64,000 nt of DNA from Streptomyces xanthophaeus (GCF_030440515.1 NZ_CP076543.1:186001-250000), one strand, 5' to 3'; positions 41,652 through 52,050 are shown, numbered from the stretch's first letter. Notes: generated from the sequence alone by a model not told the origin. Numbers and translations are program-made.

Positions 41652-42686
41652 ATGGACCCGGTTGCGGCGCTCGACCGGATCGCCTTCCTGCTGGAGCGCG
41701 CCCAGGCCCCCACGTACCGGGTACGCGCCTTCCGGTCCGCGGCGGCCGCGGTCACGCGGATGGGCGAGAGCGAGGTGGCGGAGCGGGTCGCCGCCGGTTC
41801 CCTGGAGGCCGTGAAGGGCCTCGGCCCCAAAACGGCCCAGGTCGTACGAGAGGCACTCGGCGGCGCCGTCCCGGCCTATCTGCAGGCGCTGGAGGACGAG
41901 ATCGCGGCGCTCCCCGAAGGGCCGCCGGCCACGCCCGCCGCCACCGCGCTGCGGGCGGCCCTGCGCGGGGACTGCCACGTGCACTCCGACTGGTCCGACG
42001 GCGGCAGCCCGATCGAGGCGATGGGGCGGGCGGCGGCCGCGCTGGGCCATGAATGGGCCGTACTGACCGACCACTCGCCGCGCCTGACCGTAGCCCGCGG
42101 GCTCTCCCCCGAGCGGCTGCGCGAACAGCTGCGCGTGGTGGCGGAGCTCAACGACACCTGGGCGCCCTTCCGGCTGCTCACCGGGATCGAATGCGACATC
42201 CTCGACGGCGGGGCCCTGGACCAGGAGCCGGAGCTGCTGGAACAGCTCGACCTGGTCGTCGGCTCGGTGCACTCGAAGCTGCGGATGGACGCGCCCGCGA
42301 TGACCCGGCGGCTGCTGGCGGCCGTGCGCAACCCGCTGATGGACGTCCTGGGCCACTGCACGGGGCGACTGGTCACCGGCCGCACCCGGCCGGAGTCGCA
42401 GTTCGACGCCGAGGCGGTCTTCGCGGCCTGCGCGCAGAGCGGTACCGCCGTGGAGATCAACAGCCGGCCCGAGCGGCTGGACCCGCCCCGGCGGCTGCTG
42501 CGCCTCGCCGTGGCGGCCGGCACCTTCTTCGCGATCGACACGGACGCGCACGCCCCGGGCCAGCTGGACTGGCAGATCGTCGGATGCGAAAGGGCTGTGG
42601 AGTGCGAGGTTCCGGCCGAGCGGGTCATCAACACCTGGCCGGCGGACGTGCTCCTGGCCTGGACCCGTACCCGTGAGATGCCCTGA
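41652..42686 (+). CDS. HhH-PHP protein (PolX C-terminal-like phosphoesterase)
   Basis: A 344-residue protein, ATG 41652, GGAGG upstream. Residues 1-80 resemble the helix-hairpin-helix front of PolX (AALDRIAFLLERAQAPTYRV, LEAVKGLGPKTAQVVREAL); residues from about 105 form a PHP metal-dependent phosphoesterase with DCHVHSDWSDGG, EWAVLTDHSPRLTVARGL, GIECDILDG, GSVHSKL, GHCTGRL and IDTDAHAPGQLD, which supply the His/Asp/Glu metal cluster. The nucleotidyltransferase domain of full PolX is absent. It may act on DNA ends (3'-phosphoesterase or exonuclease-like), by family inference. Confidence 0.9.
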   Translation: MDPVAALDRIAFLLERAQAPTYRVRAFRSAAAAVTRMGESEVAERVAAGSLEAVKGLGPKTAQVVREALGGAVPAYLQALEDEIAALPEGPPATPAATALRAALRGDCHVHSDWSDGGSPIEAMGRAAAALGHEWAVLTDHSPRLTVARGLSPERLREQLRVVAELNDTWAPFRLLTGIECDILDGGALDQEPELLEQLDLVVGSVHSKLRMDAPAMTRRLLAAVRNPLMDVLGHCTGRLVTGRTRPESQFDAEAVFAACAQSGTAVEINSRPERLDPPRRLLRLAVAAGTFFAIDTDAHAPGQLDWQIVGCERAVECEVPAERVINTWPADVLLAWTRTREMP

Positions 42687-42780
42687 CGAGCCTCCCGGAA
42701 CGCGTGTCCGGCGTCCGAGCCCCGGATCCTGGTACTCGGGGCGGGCTGCCCGGTCCTGGTCGCAACCGCGCCGGGGTGGT

Positions 42781-43659
42781 TCACGGGCGGAGTTCGACGA
42801 CCAGCAGGATGACGTCGGCCGCGGCCACCGCCATCGTGGCCAGGAACGGGAGCCTTCCGGCCGGCCGGCGGGCCGCGAGGAGCAGTGCCGTCGCCGTCGC
42901 GGCGAGCAGCGTCCAGCCGTACGCCGTCACCCGCCCCGGTGGTCCGACGACCAGGGTGGCGGTCGAGCCGAGGACGAGCAGCCCGGCGAGGGCGGCAGAG
43001 ACCCGCCGGCCCAGCCGCTGCGGCAGCCCCGTCACTCCGGTGGCGAGGTCGTCCTCGATGTCGGGCAGCACGTTGGCGAAGTGCGCGCCCGCGCCCAGGA
43101 GGGCGGCGGCGGCCGTGAGCCAGGGGGGCGGCCAGGGGGCTCCGGGCAGGCCCAGGGTGACGAAGGCAGGCAGCAGACCGAAGGCCAGGGCGTACGGGAC
43201 CCAGGAGGCGGCCGTGCTCTTCAGCCGGAGGTTGTAGGCCCAGGCGGCCGCCACGCCGACGAGGTGCGCGGTGCCGGCGAGCGGTCCGCAGGCCAGGGAC
43301 AGCGGGACGCAGAGCAGCAGCGACACGGCCGCGGCCCAGGTCACGGCCGCGGCCGTGACCCGACCGGCGACGAGCGGTTTGTCCTGCCGGCCCGTGGCCA
43401 GGTCGCGCCGCAGGTCGGCCCGGTCGTTGCACCACCCCACCGACAGCTGTCCGGCGGCGACCGCGCCCACGGTGATGGCCGCCCGCGCCGGGCCCTGCCC
43501 CGCGGCGGCCGTCAGGACGGCGGCGAAGAGGGTCACGGCGGCCGCGGGCAGCGGGTGGCACGCGGCGGCCAGGCCGCGTACGACGCCGGGGCCGGGGCCG
43601 GGCGCTGCGGTCCCGTGTACTCCGGTGTTCTCGCGGGTCTGCGTGGTTCGCGCGGGCAC
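42781..43659 (-). CDS. UbiA-family prenyltransferase in the type III PKS locus
   Basis: A 292-residue polytopic membrane protein of about eight or nine helices. The two Asp-rich motifs that bind the Mg-prenyl-diphosphate are CNDRADLRRDLATGRQDKPL (N-D-x-x-D) and NVLPDIEDDLATGVTGLPQR (D-x-E-D-D). UbiA enzymes attach isoprenoid chains to aromatic rings or related acceptors. GTG 43659 follows TAGCGT by six bases, consistent with a leaderless message. It is divergent from a type III PKS by 76 bases, so the PKS product is its probable substrate. Confidence 0.9.
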   Translation of the reverse strand: MPARTTQTRENTGVHGTAAPGPGPGVVRGLAAACHPLPAAAVTLFAAVLTAAAGQGPARAAITVGAVAAGQLSVGWCNDRADLRRDLATGRQDKPLVAGRVTAAAVTWAAAVSLLLCVPLSLACGPLAGTAHLVGVAAAWAYNLRLKSTAASWVPYALAFGLLPAFVTLGLPGAPWPPPWLTAAAALLGAGAHFANVLPDIEDDLATGVTGLPQRLGRRVSAALAGLLVLGSTATLVVGPPGRVTAYGWTLLAATATALLLAARRPAGRLPFLATMAVAAADVILLVVELRP

Positions 43660-43735
43660 GGCGACACGCTACGCGGCGCCGCGCCCGGTTCGCCTGATTC
43701 ATAACGATGTGTCAGTTGTTTTCTATGGTGAACGA
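43660..43735. promoter_or_regulatory. Divergent promoter of the type III PKS locus
   Basis: 76 bases between UbiA and the PKS. It is AT-rich on the PKS side. TATGGT (43724-43729) ends six bases before the PKS ATG, and on the other strand TAGCGT ends six bases before the UbiA GTG, so both transcripts may be leaderless and co-regulated. AAC-N8-GTT near 43703-43718 is a possible operator. Confidence 0.45.
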
Positions 43736-44797
43736 ATGACACGTGTTCTGGCAGTGCGCAGCGTGTTCCCGCCCCATCGCCACCCCCAGTCCGAGATCAC
43801 CGAAGCGCTCGCCCGCTTCCTGCCACCGGGCTCCGACACCGCCCTGCTGCGCCGCGTCCACGGCTCGGTGCGCGTGGACGGCCGACATCTCGCTCTGCCG
43901 CTGGAGCGGTACGGTCCGGGGAACGACTTCGGCGCGACGAACGCCCTCTTCATCGAGACGGCCCTGGAGCTCGGCACCCGGGCCCTCGAACTCGCCCTCT
44001 CCGACGCCGGCCTGGCGGCCCAGGAGGTCGATCTGGTCATGTCGACCACGGTGACCGGGCTCGCGACGCCCTCGCTGGAGGCCCGTCTCGCCACCCGTGC
44101 GGGCCTGCGTCCCGACGTACGGCGGGTACCGCTCTTCGGCCTCGGCTGCGCGGCCGGAGCCGCCGGAGTAGGCCATGTCCACGACCATCTGACGGGCCGC
44201 AGCGGCCACGCGGCCCTGCTGCTGTCCACCGAGCTCTGCTCGCTCACCCTCCAGTCCACCGACGCCTCGATGGCGAACCTGGTGGCCGGAGCCCTGTTCG
44301 GCGACGGTGCGGGCGCCCTGGTGGCGGTGGGCCGCGAACACCCCCTGCACGCCACCGGCGCCGGACCCGAGGTGGTGGCCGCCCGCAGCCGCCTGTACCC
44401 GGGCACCGAGCACCTCCTCGGCTGGGACATCGGCCACTGGGGGATGCGCATGGTGCTGGGCCGCGAACTCCCGGACCTGGTCAGGCTGCACGTGGCCGAG
44501 GAAGTCGAGTCCTTCCTCGCCGCGCACGACCTCAAGCCCGCGGACGTCGACGCGTGGATCTGCCATCCCGGCGGCCCGAAGATCCTCGACACGCTCTCGG
44601 ACGCCCTCGCGCTGCCGGAATCGGCCTTCGCCGCGAGCCGGCGCTCGCTCGCGGCCGTGGGCAACCTCTCCTCCGCCTCGGTCCTGCACATCCTGGACGG
44701 CGTCCAGAGCGCGGGACCGCCCCCGCCCGGATCGGTCGGGCTGATGCTCGCCTTCGGTCCGGGCTTCGCCTCCGAACTCGTCCTCCTGCGCTGGTGA
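43736..44797 (+). CDS. Type III polyketide synthase (chalcone/stilbene synthase family)
   Basis: A 353-residue homodimeric ketosynthase that extends an acyl-CoA starter with malonyl-type extenders and cyclises the chain. The Cys-His-Asn triad is C138 (FGLGCAAGAAGVG), H234 (GWDIGHWGMRMVL) and N310 (AVGNLSSASVLHIL). Length is typical. It differs from RppA-type tetrahydroxynaphthalene synthases in context: the next genes encode a methyltransferase and a flavoprotein, as in the srsABC phenolic-lipid operon of S. griseus. ATG 43736, GGTGA just upstream. Stop overlaps the next start as GTGA. Starter length and ring type cannot be read from sequence. Confidence 0.95.
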   Translation: MTRVLAVRSVFPPHRHPQSEITEALARFLPPGSDTALLRRVHGSVRVDGRHLALPLERYGPGNDFGATNALFIETALELGTRALELALSDAGLAAQEVDLVMSTTVTGLATPSLEARLATRAGLRPDVRRVPLFGLGCAAGAAGVGHVHDHLTGRSGHAALLLSTELCSLTLQSTDASMANLVAGALFGDGAGALVAVGREHPLHATGAGPEVVAARSRLYPGTEHLLGWDIGHWGMRMVLGRELPDLVRLHVAEEVESFLAAHDLKPADVDAWICHPGGPKILDTLSDALALPESAFAASRRSLAAVGNLSSASVLHILDGVQSAGPPPPGSVGLMLAFGPGFASELVLLRW

Positions 44798-45393
44798 CCC
44801 CGATGATGTCGATCCCCGCCCCGACCGCCCCCGCCTCCCTGACCCTGTACCTGCTGCTGATCGGGCTCGTCGCCGCCGAACGGCTCGCCGAGCTGATCAC
44901 GGCCCGCCGCCACACCGCGTGGAGCCTGGCCCGCGGCGGCCGCGAGTACGGCCGCGGCCACTACCCGGCGATGGTCGCCCTGCACACCGCGCTGCTCGTG
45001 GGCTGCGTGGTGGAACCCTGGCTGACCGGACGGCCCTTCGTCCCCCTGCTCGGCTGGTCGGCGCTCGCCTGCGCCGTGGCCGCCCAGGGCCTTCGCTGGT
45101 GGTGCATCGCCACCCTCGGGAAGCGCTGGAACACCCGTGTGCTGGTCGTTCCCGGGCTGCCGCTGGTGGAAGCGGGGCCGTACCGGCTGCTGCGCCACCC
45201 GAACTACGTGGCGGTGGTCGCGGAGGGGGTCGCGCTGCCGCTGGTGCACAGCGCGTGGATGACGGCGCTCGGCTTCACCGTGCTCAACCTGGTGCTGCTG
45301 CGCGTACGGATCGGCTGCGAGGACGCCGCCCTGACCGACGGCGGCCGGCTGCGGGCGCCCGCCTCCGTCCACTCGGCCGGCGCCGCCTCGTGA
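44794..45393 (+). CDS. ICMT/PEMT-type membrane methyltransferase
   Basis: A 199-residue membrane protein of about five helices, starting at GTG 44794 inside the PKS stop (GTGA); ATG 44803 is an alternative. The SAM-binding C-terminal motif is VEAGPYRLLRHPNYVAVVAE, as in isoprenylcysteine carboxyl methyltransferases and the SrsB-like enzymes that O-methylate alkylresorcinols. In this cluster it most likely methylates the phenolic PKS product at the membrane. Its stop overlaps the next start as GTGA. Confidence 0.9.
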   Translation: MTPMMSIPAPTAPASLTLYLLLIGLVAAERLAELITARRHTAWSLARGGREYGRGHYPAMVALHTALLVGCVVEPWLTGRPFVPLLGWSALACAVAAQGLRWWCIATLGKRWNTRVLVVPGLPLVEAGPYRLLRHPNYVAVVAEGVALPLVHSAWMTALGFTVLNLVLLRVRIGCEDAALTDGGRLRAPASVHSAGAAS

Positions 45394-46415
45394 TCGACCT
45401 GCTGATCGCGGGCGGCGGCCCGGCCGGACTGGCCACCGCCATCCACGGCGCACTCGCCGGCCTCGAGGTCGTCGTCGTGGAACCGAGGCCCACCCCCATC
45501 GACAAGGCCTGCGGGGAGGGCCTGATGCCGGGGGGCGTACGGCGCCTCCGGGAGCTGGGCGTCGCGGTGGCCGGGCAGCCGTTCCGCGGCATCCGCTACG
45601 TCGACGGCGTGAGCGGCCGCCGCGCCGAGGGGCTCTTCCGGTCCGGCCCGGGGCTCGGTGCCCGCCGCACGGAACTGCAGGCCGCGCTGGCCGAGCGCGC
45701 CGCGCAGCTCGGCGTACGCGTCCTCCCCGGGCGCGTCGACCAGGTGCGCCAGGACGTCCACCAGGTCGGCGCGGCCGGGCTCACCGCCCGCTACCTGGTG
45801 GCCGCGGACGGCCTGCACTCCCCCGTCCGGCGCGGGCTCGGCCTGTCGGCGCCGCTCGCGCCCCGCAGCCCGGCACGCTACGGGCTGCGCCGCCACTACG
45901 CCGTCGAACCATGGACCGACCTCGTCGAGGTGCACTGGTCGGAGCGGTGCGAGGCCTACGTCACCCCGCTGGCGCCCGACCGGATCGGCGTGGCCGTCCT
46001 GACGTCCGATCAGGCCCCGTTCGACGTACAGCTGGCCCGCTTCCCGGTGCTGTCGGCGCGCCTGGCCGCGGCGACGGGAACGCCGGTGCGCGGGGCCGGG
46101 CCGCTGCGCCAGGGGGCCCGCGTACGGGTGGCGGGGCGCGTGCTGTTCGTGGGGGACGCGGCCGGGTACGTGGACGCGCTGACCGGTGAGGGACTCACCC
46201 TGGCCGTGACGGCGGCGGGCGAGCTGGTGCGGTGCGTCCGGGCGGGTCGTCCGCAGGCCTACGAGCAGGCCTGGCGGGACCTGTCGCGCAGCTACCGCAC
46301 GCTCACCGCGTCCCTGCTGTGGGCCCGTCACCAGCCGCGGCTCGCGCCACGGATCGTCCCGCTGGCCGCCCGGCTCCCCCGCGTGTTCACCCGGGCGGTG
46401 AACCTGCTCGCGTGA
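45390..46415 (+). CDS. FAD-dependent oxidoreductase / hydroxylase of the PKS locus
   Basis: A 341-residue flavoprotein of the geranylgeranyl-reductase / aromatic-hydroxylase superfamily. LLIAGGGPAGLATAIHGALA is the FAD Rossmann motif, EPRPTPIDKACGEGLMPGGV is typical of the GGR-like branch, YLVAADGLHSPVRRGLGL is the DG motif, and VLFVGDAAGYVDALTGEGLT the GD motif. By analogy with SrsC it could oxidise the phenol ring to a hydroquinone or quinone; a reductase of a prenyl tail is an alternative given UbiA. GTG 45390 overlaps the previous stop. Last gene of the operon. Confidence 0.9.
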   Translation: MIDLLIAGGGPAGLATAIHGALAGLEVVVVEPRPTPIDKACGEGLMPGGVRRLRELGVAVAGQPFRGIRYVDGVSGRRAEGLFRSGPGLGARRTELQAALAERAAQLGVRVLPGRVDQVRQDVHQVGAAGLTARYLVAADGLHSPVRRGLGLSAPLAPRSPARYGLRRHYAVEPWTDLVEVHWSERCEAYVTPLAPDRIGVAVLTSDQAPFDVQLARFPVLSARLAAATGTPVRGAGPLRQGARVRVAGRVLFVGDAAGYVDALTGEGLTLAVTAAGELVRCVRAGRPQAYEQAWRDLSRSYRTLTASLLWARHQPRLAPRIVPLAARLPRVFTRAVNLLA

Positions 46416-46431
46416 CCGCGCCGGCCGCGAA

Positions 46432-46470
46432 CGGAGCGGCACCCCGCACGGTGCGCGGGGTGCCGCTCCG
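46432..46470. terminator. Bidirectional terminator after the PKS operon
   Basis: A perfect 16-bp stem (arms 46432-46447 and 46455-46470, CGGAGCGGCACCCCGC) with a seven-base loop, 16 bases past the flavoprotein stop and 18 bases before the end of the convergent membrane protein. Confidence 0.85.
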
Positions 46471-46487
46471 GCGGAGCCTGCGGCCGG

Positions 46488-47483
46488 TCAGGCCGAGGGC
46501 TCCCGGCGGTTCCTCAGGGCCAGCCCGGCGAGGACCGCGCCGACCGCCGCGCACAGCACGACGGTGACACCGGCCCAGGCCAGGGTGCCGCCCACCGCGC
46601 CCGCCAGCGGGTCGTACCGCAGCGATCCGCCCAGCACGTGCAGGGCGACCACGCCGAGAGCGGTGGCCGCGCCCGCCCGCCATACGGCCTCGGTGTCCCG
46701 GAGCGCCACCAGCGCGCCGCTCACCAGGCAGAGCACGGTGACGAGGAGGGGCAGGTGGTCGACGGGGGCCGCGTACGGCAGGGCCGTCAGGTCGTTCGGC
46801 AGGTGCAGGGCACCGCTGACCAGCAGGGCGGTCGCCACGGGCCAGCGCAGGACGCGCCGCAGCGCCCGGGCGCGGGACGCGGCGGGCGGGTCCACGGGAG
46901 CGGTGCGCCGGGGCGGCTCCTGGTACGGGGCGTCGTACAGCTCCGGATGGCGCGGCTGCGGCTCGTACGGCTCCTCGTACCTCTCGCCGAAGGGCTCCGC
47001 GTAAGGCTGGGCGGAGGGCTCCGCGTGCGGGTCGGCCGGGGCCGCGTACGGGTCGGCCGGACCGGCGGGCCCGGCACGGCCCCGGCGCTCCGCCTCGGCC
47101 GCGTCCTCCTTGCCGAGGATGGTCACCAGCAGGGCGACGTCCTCGATGGACCGTCCGACGGCGGCGGCGCGCAGCGTGAGGTCCGCCTCGGCCACCTCGT
47201 GCGGCGACTCGCCCAGGAGGGCCACCATCCGTCGTACGTCCTGCACCGGTCGGGTCACGGCGGCCGTGCGCAGCGCGTCGTGTCCGGCGTCGGGCAGCGG
47301 GCCGCCCTCCTTGAGGAGGCTCACGAGTGCGGTGACCTCCTCGACCGGACGGCAGGTGGCCGCCGTCTCCGGCAGGGTCCGCATGGGCATGGGCGGCGTG
47401 GTCGGCTCGTCCGGTGCGATGGGGTCGGGGGTCCCGTGGCAGTCTTCGTACTGTTTCGCCGCGAGGGTGATGGGGTCATTCAT
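46488..47483 (-). CDS. Membrane protein with repeated helical N-terminal domain, unknown
   Basis: A 331-residue protein, ATG 47483, GGAG upstream. Residues 30-130 contain three related helical repeats with the pattern R-x-V/I-E/Q-D/E-V-x-x-L/M-V (CRPVEEVTALVSLLKEGG, TRPVQDVRRMVALLGESP, GRSIEDVALLVTILGKED). A Pro/Tyr/Glu/Ala linker follows (YAEPFGERYEEPYEPQPRHP), then four membrane helices at the C-terminus (WPVATALLVSGALHL, LLVTVLCLVSGALVAL). No enzyme motif. The repeats may be a cytoplasmic interaction platform. It is divergent from the carboxylesterase. Confidence 0.82.
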   Translation of the reverse strand: MNDPITLAAKQYEDCHGTPDPIAPDEPTTPPMPMRTLPETAATCRPVEEVTALVSLLKEGGPLPDAGHDALRTAAVTRPVQDVRRMVALLGESPHEVAEADLTLRAAAVGRSIEDVALLVTILGKEDAAEAERRGRAGPAGPADPYAAPADPHAEPSAQPYAEPFGERYEEPYEPQPRHPELYDAPYQEPPRRTAPVDPPAASRARALRRVLRWPVATALLVSGALHLPNDLTALPYAAPVDHLPLLVTVLCLVSGALVALRDTEAVWRAGAATALGVVALHVLGGSLRYDPLAGAVGGTLAWAGVTVVLCAAVGAVLAGLALRNRREPSA

Positions 47484-47652
47484 GGAAAGCTCCGTTCGCC
47501 GACGCGCGGGTCTACGCAATCGCGAGCCGGTCATCGTGCGTCATGGGAAGCGCACGTTTTGTTACATTGAGTGCCACTTCCACTCACTGCGCCATTCGGG
47601 GCGGGCAAACGGGGGTCTCCACCCGGGCCCCGAAGGGGAAAGGGCGTCGGCC

Positions 47653-49270
<1,618 letters not shown>

Positions 49271-49287
<17 letters not shown>

Positions 49288-49942
49288 CGTTCAGCCGCGG
49301 TCCCGTCGAGGTCTGGAGCGTCACCGTACCCGTGTCCCCGTAGACCTGGTGCCGCCAGGCGGCGAACACCTTGGCGATCGCGCGTGCGGCATCGCCCCGG
49401 CCCTTGCCCACTTCCTTGGTGGTGAAGGTGATCCTCGCCTCGCCGACCGTGCGCACCTTGCGGACGCGGACCTCCTTGATCACCTCGGAGTCCGGGTACC
49501 CGTCGTCGGCCTGGTGCTTCACGTAGTAGGCGGTGAAGTCGCGGGTCATGTCGAACCAGTCCGCCGGGCCGCAGGGGCCACCCCCGTTGGCCATCCGGCC
49601 GTCGGTCGGCGGGCCCACATAGGCACCGGTCTCCTCATCCGTGGGCGGACCCGCGTACCCGCCGGTCTGCTCATCCGTCGGCGGACCCGCATAACCGCCG
49701 GTCTCCTCATCCGTCGGCGGACCCGCGTACCCGCCCGTCTCCTCATCCGTCGGCGGACCGGCAGGACCGCCGGTCTCCTCGTCCGTCGGCACGTCGAGAT
49801 CGCACTCCGCCGTGGCGAGCGTGGGTACGCCCGCGGGTGGCGCGGCCTGTCCCGCCCGTGTGGTCCCGCACGCCGCCAGGGCGGCGCACAGGAGTCCCGC
49901 CACCACCAGCCGCCCGGTCACGGACACCGCTGTCTTAGTCAT
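49271..49942 (-). CDS. Lipoprotein with tandem 12-residue repeats
   Basis: A 223-residue lipoprotein, ATG 49942 with a run of G about seven bases upstream; ATG 49948 is also possible. Lipobox LLCAALAAC. Residues about 50-112 are five tandem copies of a 12-residue unit (PTDEETGGYAGP and variants with EQT, GAYV or GGPA), acidic and Gly/Pro-rich. The C-terminal domain (WFDMTRDFTAYYVKHQADDG, VIKEVRVRKVRTVGEARITF, AIAKVFAAWRHQVYGDTG) is a small alpha/beta domain of unknown type. The repeats probably form an extended stalk through the wall. Confidence 0.85.
49610..49790 (-). repeat. Five tandem 36-bp units inside the lipoprotein gene
   Basis: Units of 36 bases (12 codons) with the core CCGACGGATGAGGAGACCGG on the coding strand, about 85-95% identical to each other. 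Middle copies are the most alike. Such in-frame repeats can expand or contract by slippage without breaking the frame. Confidence 0.9.
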
Positions 49943-50161
49943 GTCCATCCCCCCCTTCGGCCAGCAAGAGGCGATCGCGGCGGTCCGGGTTCCACCTCGC
50001 GGCCGCGAGCCGTCCCGCGCCGGCCCACCGCGCGGCGTCTCGGGACGTCCCAGGGGGCTCTGGGACAGGGAAACGGGCCCTGAGCTGGCTAGGTTCGCTC
50101 CTGACGCCGCCCGGCCCGGTCGGGCTCGTCCTCCGCCGTCGACACATCCTCGGGAATCCTC

Positions 50162-50674
50162 ATGCGCATGCGCACTGCCGTCATGGCCACCGTGGCCGCC
50201 GCCACCCTCGGCCTGGGCCTGGCCGCGGCCCCGGCCCAGGCCGTCACGCAGAACAACATCACGATCAACATCTCGGACGGTCTCTGCCTCGACATCCCGC
50301 AGAGCAACCCCTACAACGGGCAGGTCGTCCAGCAGTGGTGGTGCAACGGCACCAACGCCCAGAAGTGGAACCGCGTCGACTTCGGCGCCCACTACTTCAA
50401 GATCCAGAGCGCCGCGTGGCCGCAGTTCTGTCTGAACAACTGGACCAGCGGCGGCGCTGTCGGCGCCGAGATCAAGCTCTACAAGTGCGACAGCAACGAC
50501 AGCGCCTTCAACATCGTCGGTGTCGACTTCGGCAACTACTACCAGTTCCAGCCCAAGGCGGCGGCGAAGAACTGCTCGACGATGACGGGTCAGAACGTGG
50601 GCGATGTCATGCGTCTCGCCCCGTGCTCCGACAACGGCTCCAACTCGCGCTTCCGCCTGTTCCCCGTCTGGTAG
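50162..50674 (+). CDS. Secreted ricin-B-type beta-trefoil lectin
   Basis: A 170-residue exported protein, ATG 50162. Signal peptide AVMATVAAATLGLGLAAAPA-QA. The mature part is one beta-trefoil: GLCLDIPQSNPYNGQVVQQW, WCNGTNAQKWNRVDFGAHYF, FCLNNWTSGGAVGAEIKLYK and CSTMTGQNVGDVMRLAPC, with the Q-x-W motif in GTNAQKWNRV and Cys pairs in each lobe. It has no enzyme domain, so it is a free carbohydrate-binding protein (RICIN family). It is single-gene, with no terminator clearly visible. Confidence 0.9.
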   Translation: MRMRTAVMATVAAATLGLGLAAAPAQAVTQNNITINISDGLCLDIPQSNPYNGQVVQQWWCNGTNAQKWNRVDFGAHYFKIQSAAWPQFCLNNWTSGGAVGAEIKLYKCDSNDSAFNIVGVDFGNYYQFQPKAAAKNCSTMTGQNVGDVMRLAPCSDNGSNSRFRLFPVW

Positions 50675-50750
50675 CAGCCGGGGCGGTCCGGGCGGGCCCC
50701 GGTCCGGGACCGTACGGTCGTGCCCGGGCCGGGGACGCGCGCCGGCGCTC

Positions 50751-51485
50751 TCAGCCGAGCACGAGGCGGTCCCCGACCCGGGCCGTTCCCGGTGTGACGA
50801 TGGTGGCGAGCGCGTCGAGCCGGTTGCCGTGCGCCCTGGCGATCGTCCTCAGGATCAGCGGCGAGTGCGGCAGGTCCTGCTGGGCCTGGTTGGTCATCAC
50901 GCACCGCTCGCTGGAGCGCAGGAACGCGATACGGAGGGTGTCCCCCACGGTGGCCTCGCGCCCGATCCACTCGTCCTCGGAGAAGGGCGGGGTGCCGGGC
51001 GGGGTACGCACGAGGATGTTCGGGCGGAACCGGCGCTCGTCGACCGGAACGCCCGGCACCGCGCGGCGGATCCAGTCGAGGGTGGCCGTCGTGAGGACGC
51101 TGAGCGGCAGTTGGTCGAAGTGCGAGACCTCCCCCTCGCGGGCGAGCTCCACGTCGTCGCGGCCGAGGTGGGTGCGCAGGTACGCCGTGGGGTCGGCCAC
51201 CATGTTCCCGTGCGGGTCGATCAGTTCGGGGGGACCGAGCTCCTGGGTGTTGCGCGCGTAGCGGGAGCTCAGCCGGAGCAAGCCGTCCATCCGCCGGAAG
51301 CGCCGGGTGTTCTTGCCCGAGCCGAACCTGCCTTCCGCGTCGCGTACGGCGAACAGCCGGTCGCCCACCAGGCCCCGCTCGTCGACGTCCACGCTGTGCA
51401 GGCGTTCGCCGCCCGTCGACTTGATCGGGTACCGCCACAGCCGCTCGATCACGCCCACGTTCCCCGCCACCGCCCCGACGTCCAC
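50751..51485 (-). CDS. MOSC-domain protein (molybdenum-cofactor sulfurase C-terminal-like)
   Basis: A 244-residue protein. The N-terminal MOSC_N barrel is GVIERLWRYPIKSTGGERLH then ERGLVGDRLFAVRD; the MOSC domain holds DERRFRPNILVRTPPG, EDEWIGREATVGDTLRIAFL and the conserved Cys of RSSERCVMTNQAQQDLP. Relatives (mARC/YcbX type) bind molybdenum cofactor and reduce N-hydroxylated compounds. GTG 51485 is used; GTG 51470 is possible. Divergent by 44 bases from the HAD-like gene. Confidence 0.9.
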   Translation of the reverse strand: MDVGAVAGNVGVIERLWRYPIKSTGGERLHSVDVDERGLVGDRLFAVRDAEGRFGSGKNTRRFRRMDGLLRLSSRYARNTQELGPPELIDPHGNMVADPTAYLRTHLGRDDVELAREGEVSHFDQLPLSVLTTATLDWIRRAVPGVPVDERRFRPNILVRTPPGTPPFSEDEWIGREATVGDTLRIAFLRSSERCVMTNQAQQDLPHSPLILRTIARAHGNRLDALATIVTPGTARVGDRLVLG

Positions 51486-51529
51486 CCATCAAGATCATTC
51501 TTCATGTGCACGAGGACTATCCTGGCCTC

Positions 51530-52015
51530 ATGACCGGTTCCACCAGCCCCGTGCTGCTCTACCTCGATGTCGACGGACCGCTCATCCCCTTCGGGGGCGG
51601 CCCGTACCCGTCCGGCACGGACGACGAGGCGAATCCCCTGCTCGCCCGGGTCGATCCGGCGCTCGGGCCCCGGCTGGCGGCACTGCCCTGCGAACTGGTG
51701 TGGGCCACGACCTGGATGGCGGACGCCAACGCGTGCGTCGCGCCCCGGCTCGGCCTGCCGGAACTGCCCGTGGTGCTCTGGCCGGAACCCTCCGAGGAGG
51801 ACGGGCGGGGCGGGGTCCACTGGAAGACCCCCGCGCTCCTCGACCACGCCGCCGGGCGGCCCTTCATCTGGGTCGACGACGAGATCACCGGCGCCGACCG
51901 GGACCATGTGGCCGCCCGCCACCCCGGCCGGGCGCTCCTGCACCGGGTCGATCCGGGGCGGGGCCTGACCGAGGCCGACCTCGGCGTGCTGCGGGCCTGG
52001 TTGGGCTCCGAGTAG
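51530..52015 (+). CDS. HAD-like hydrolase-domain protein
   Basis: A 161-residue protein with a minimal HAD signature: LLYLDVDGPLIPFGGG supplies the D-x-D motif, VWATTWMADANACVAPRLGL the second motif region, and RPFIWVDDEITGADRDHV the acidic third motif. It lacks a cap domain. Members are often annotated as HAD-domain proteins of unknown substrate (some linked to nucleic-acid repair). ATG 51530 comes six bases after TATCCT (51518-51523), so the message is probably leaderless. Confidence 0.85.
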   Translation: MTGSTSPVLLYLDVDGPLIPFGGGPYPSGTDDEANPLLARVDPALGPRLAALPCELVWATTWMADANACVAPRLGLPELPVVLWPEPSEEDGRGGVHWKTPALLDHAAGRPFIWVDDEITGADRDHVAARHPGRALLHRVDPGRGLTEADLGVLRAWLGSE

Positions 52016-52030
52016 CCGCCGGAGCTCACC

Positions 52031-52050
52031 GGGGATCACCGGGGATCACC
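52031..52050. repeat. Two 10-bp direct repeats over a gene end
   Basis: GGGGATCACC occurs twice in tandem with a partial third copy before it. The stop codon of the minus-strand hydrolase (52048-52046) is inside the second copy. Third example in the window of a short duplication at a gene 3' end. Confidence 0.85.
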
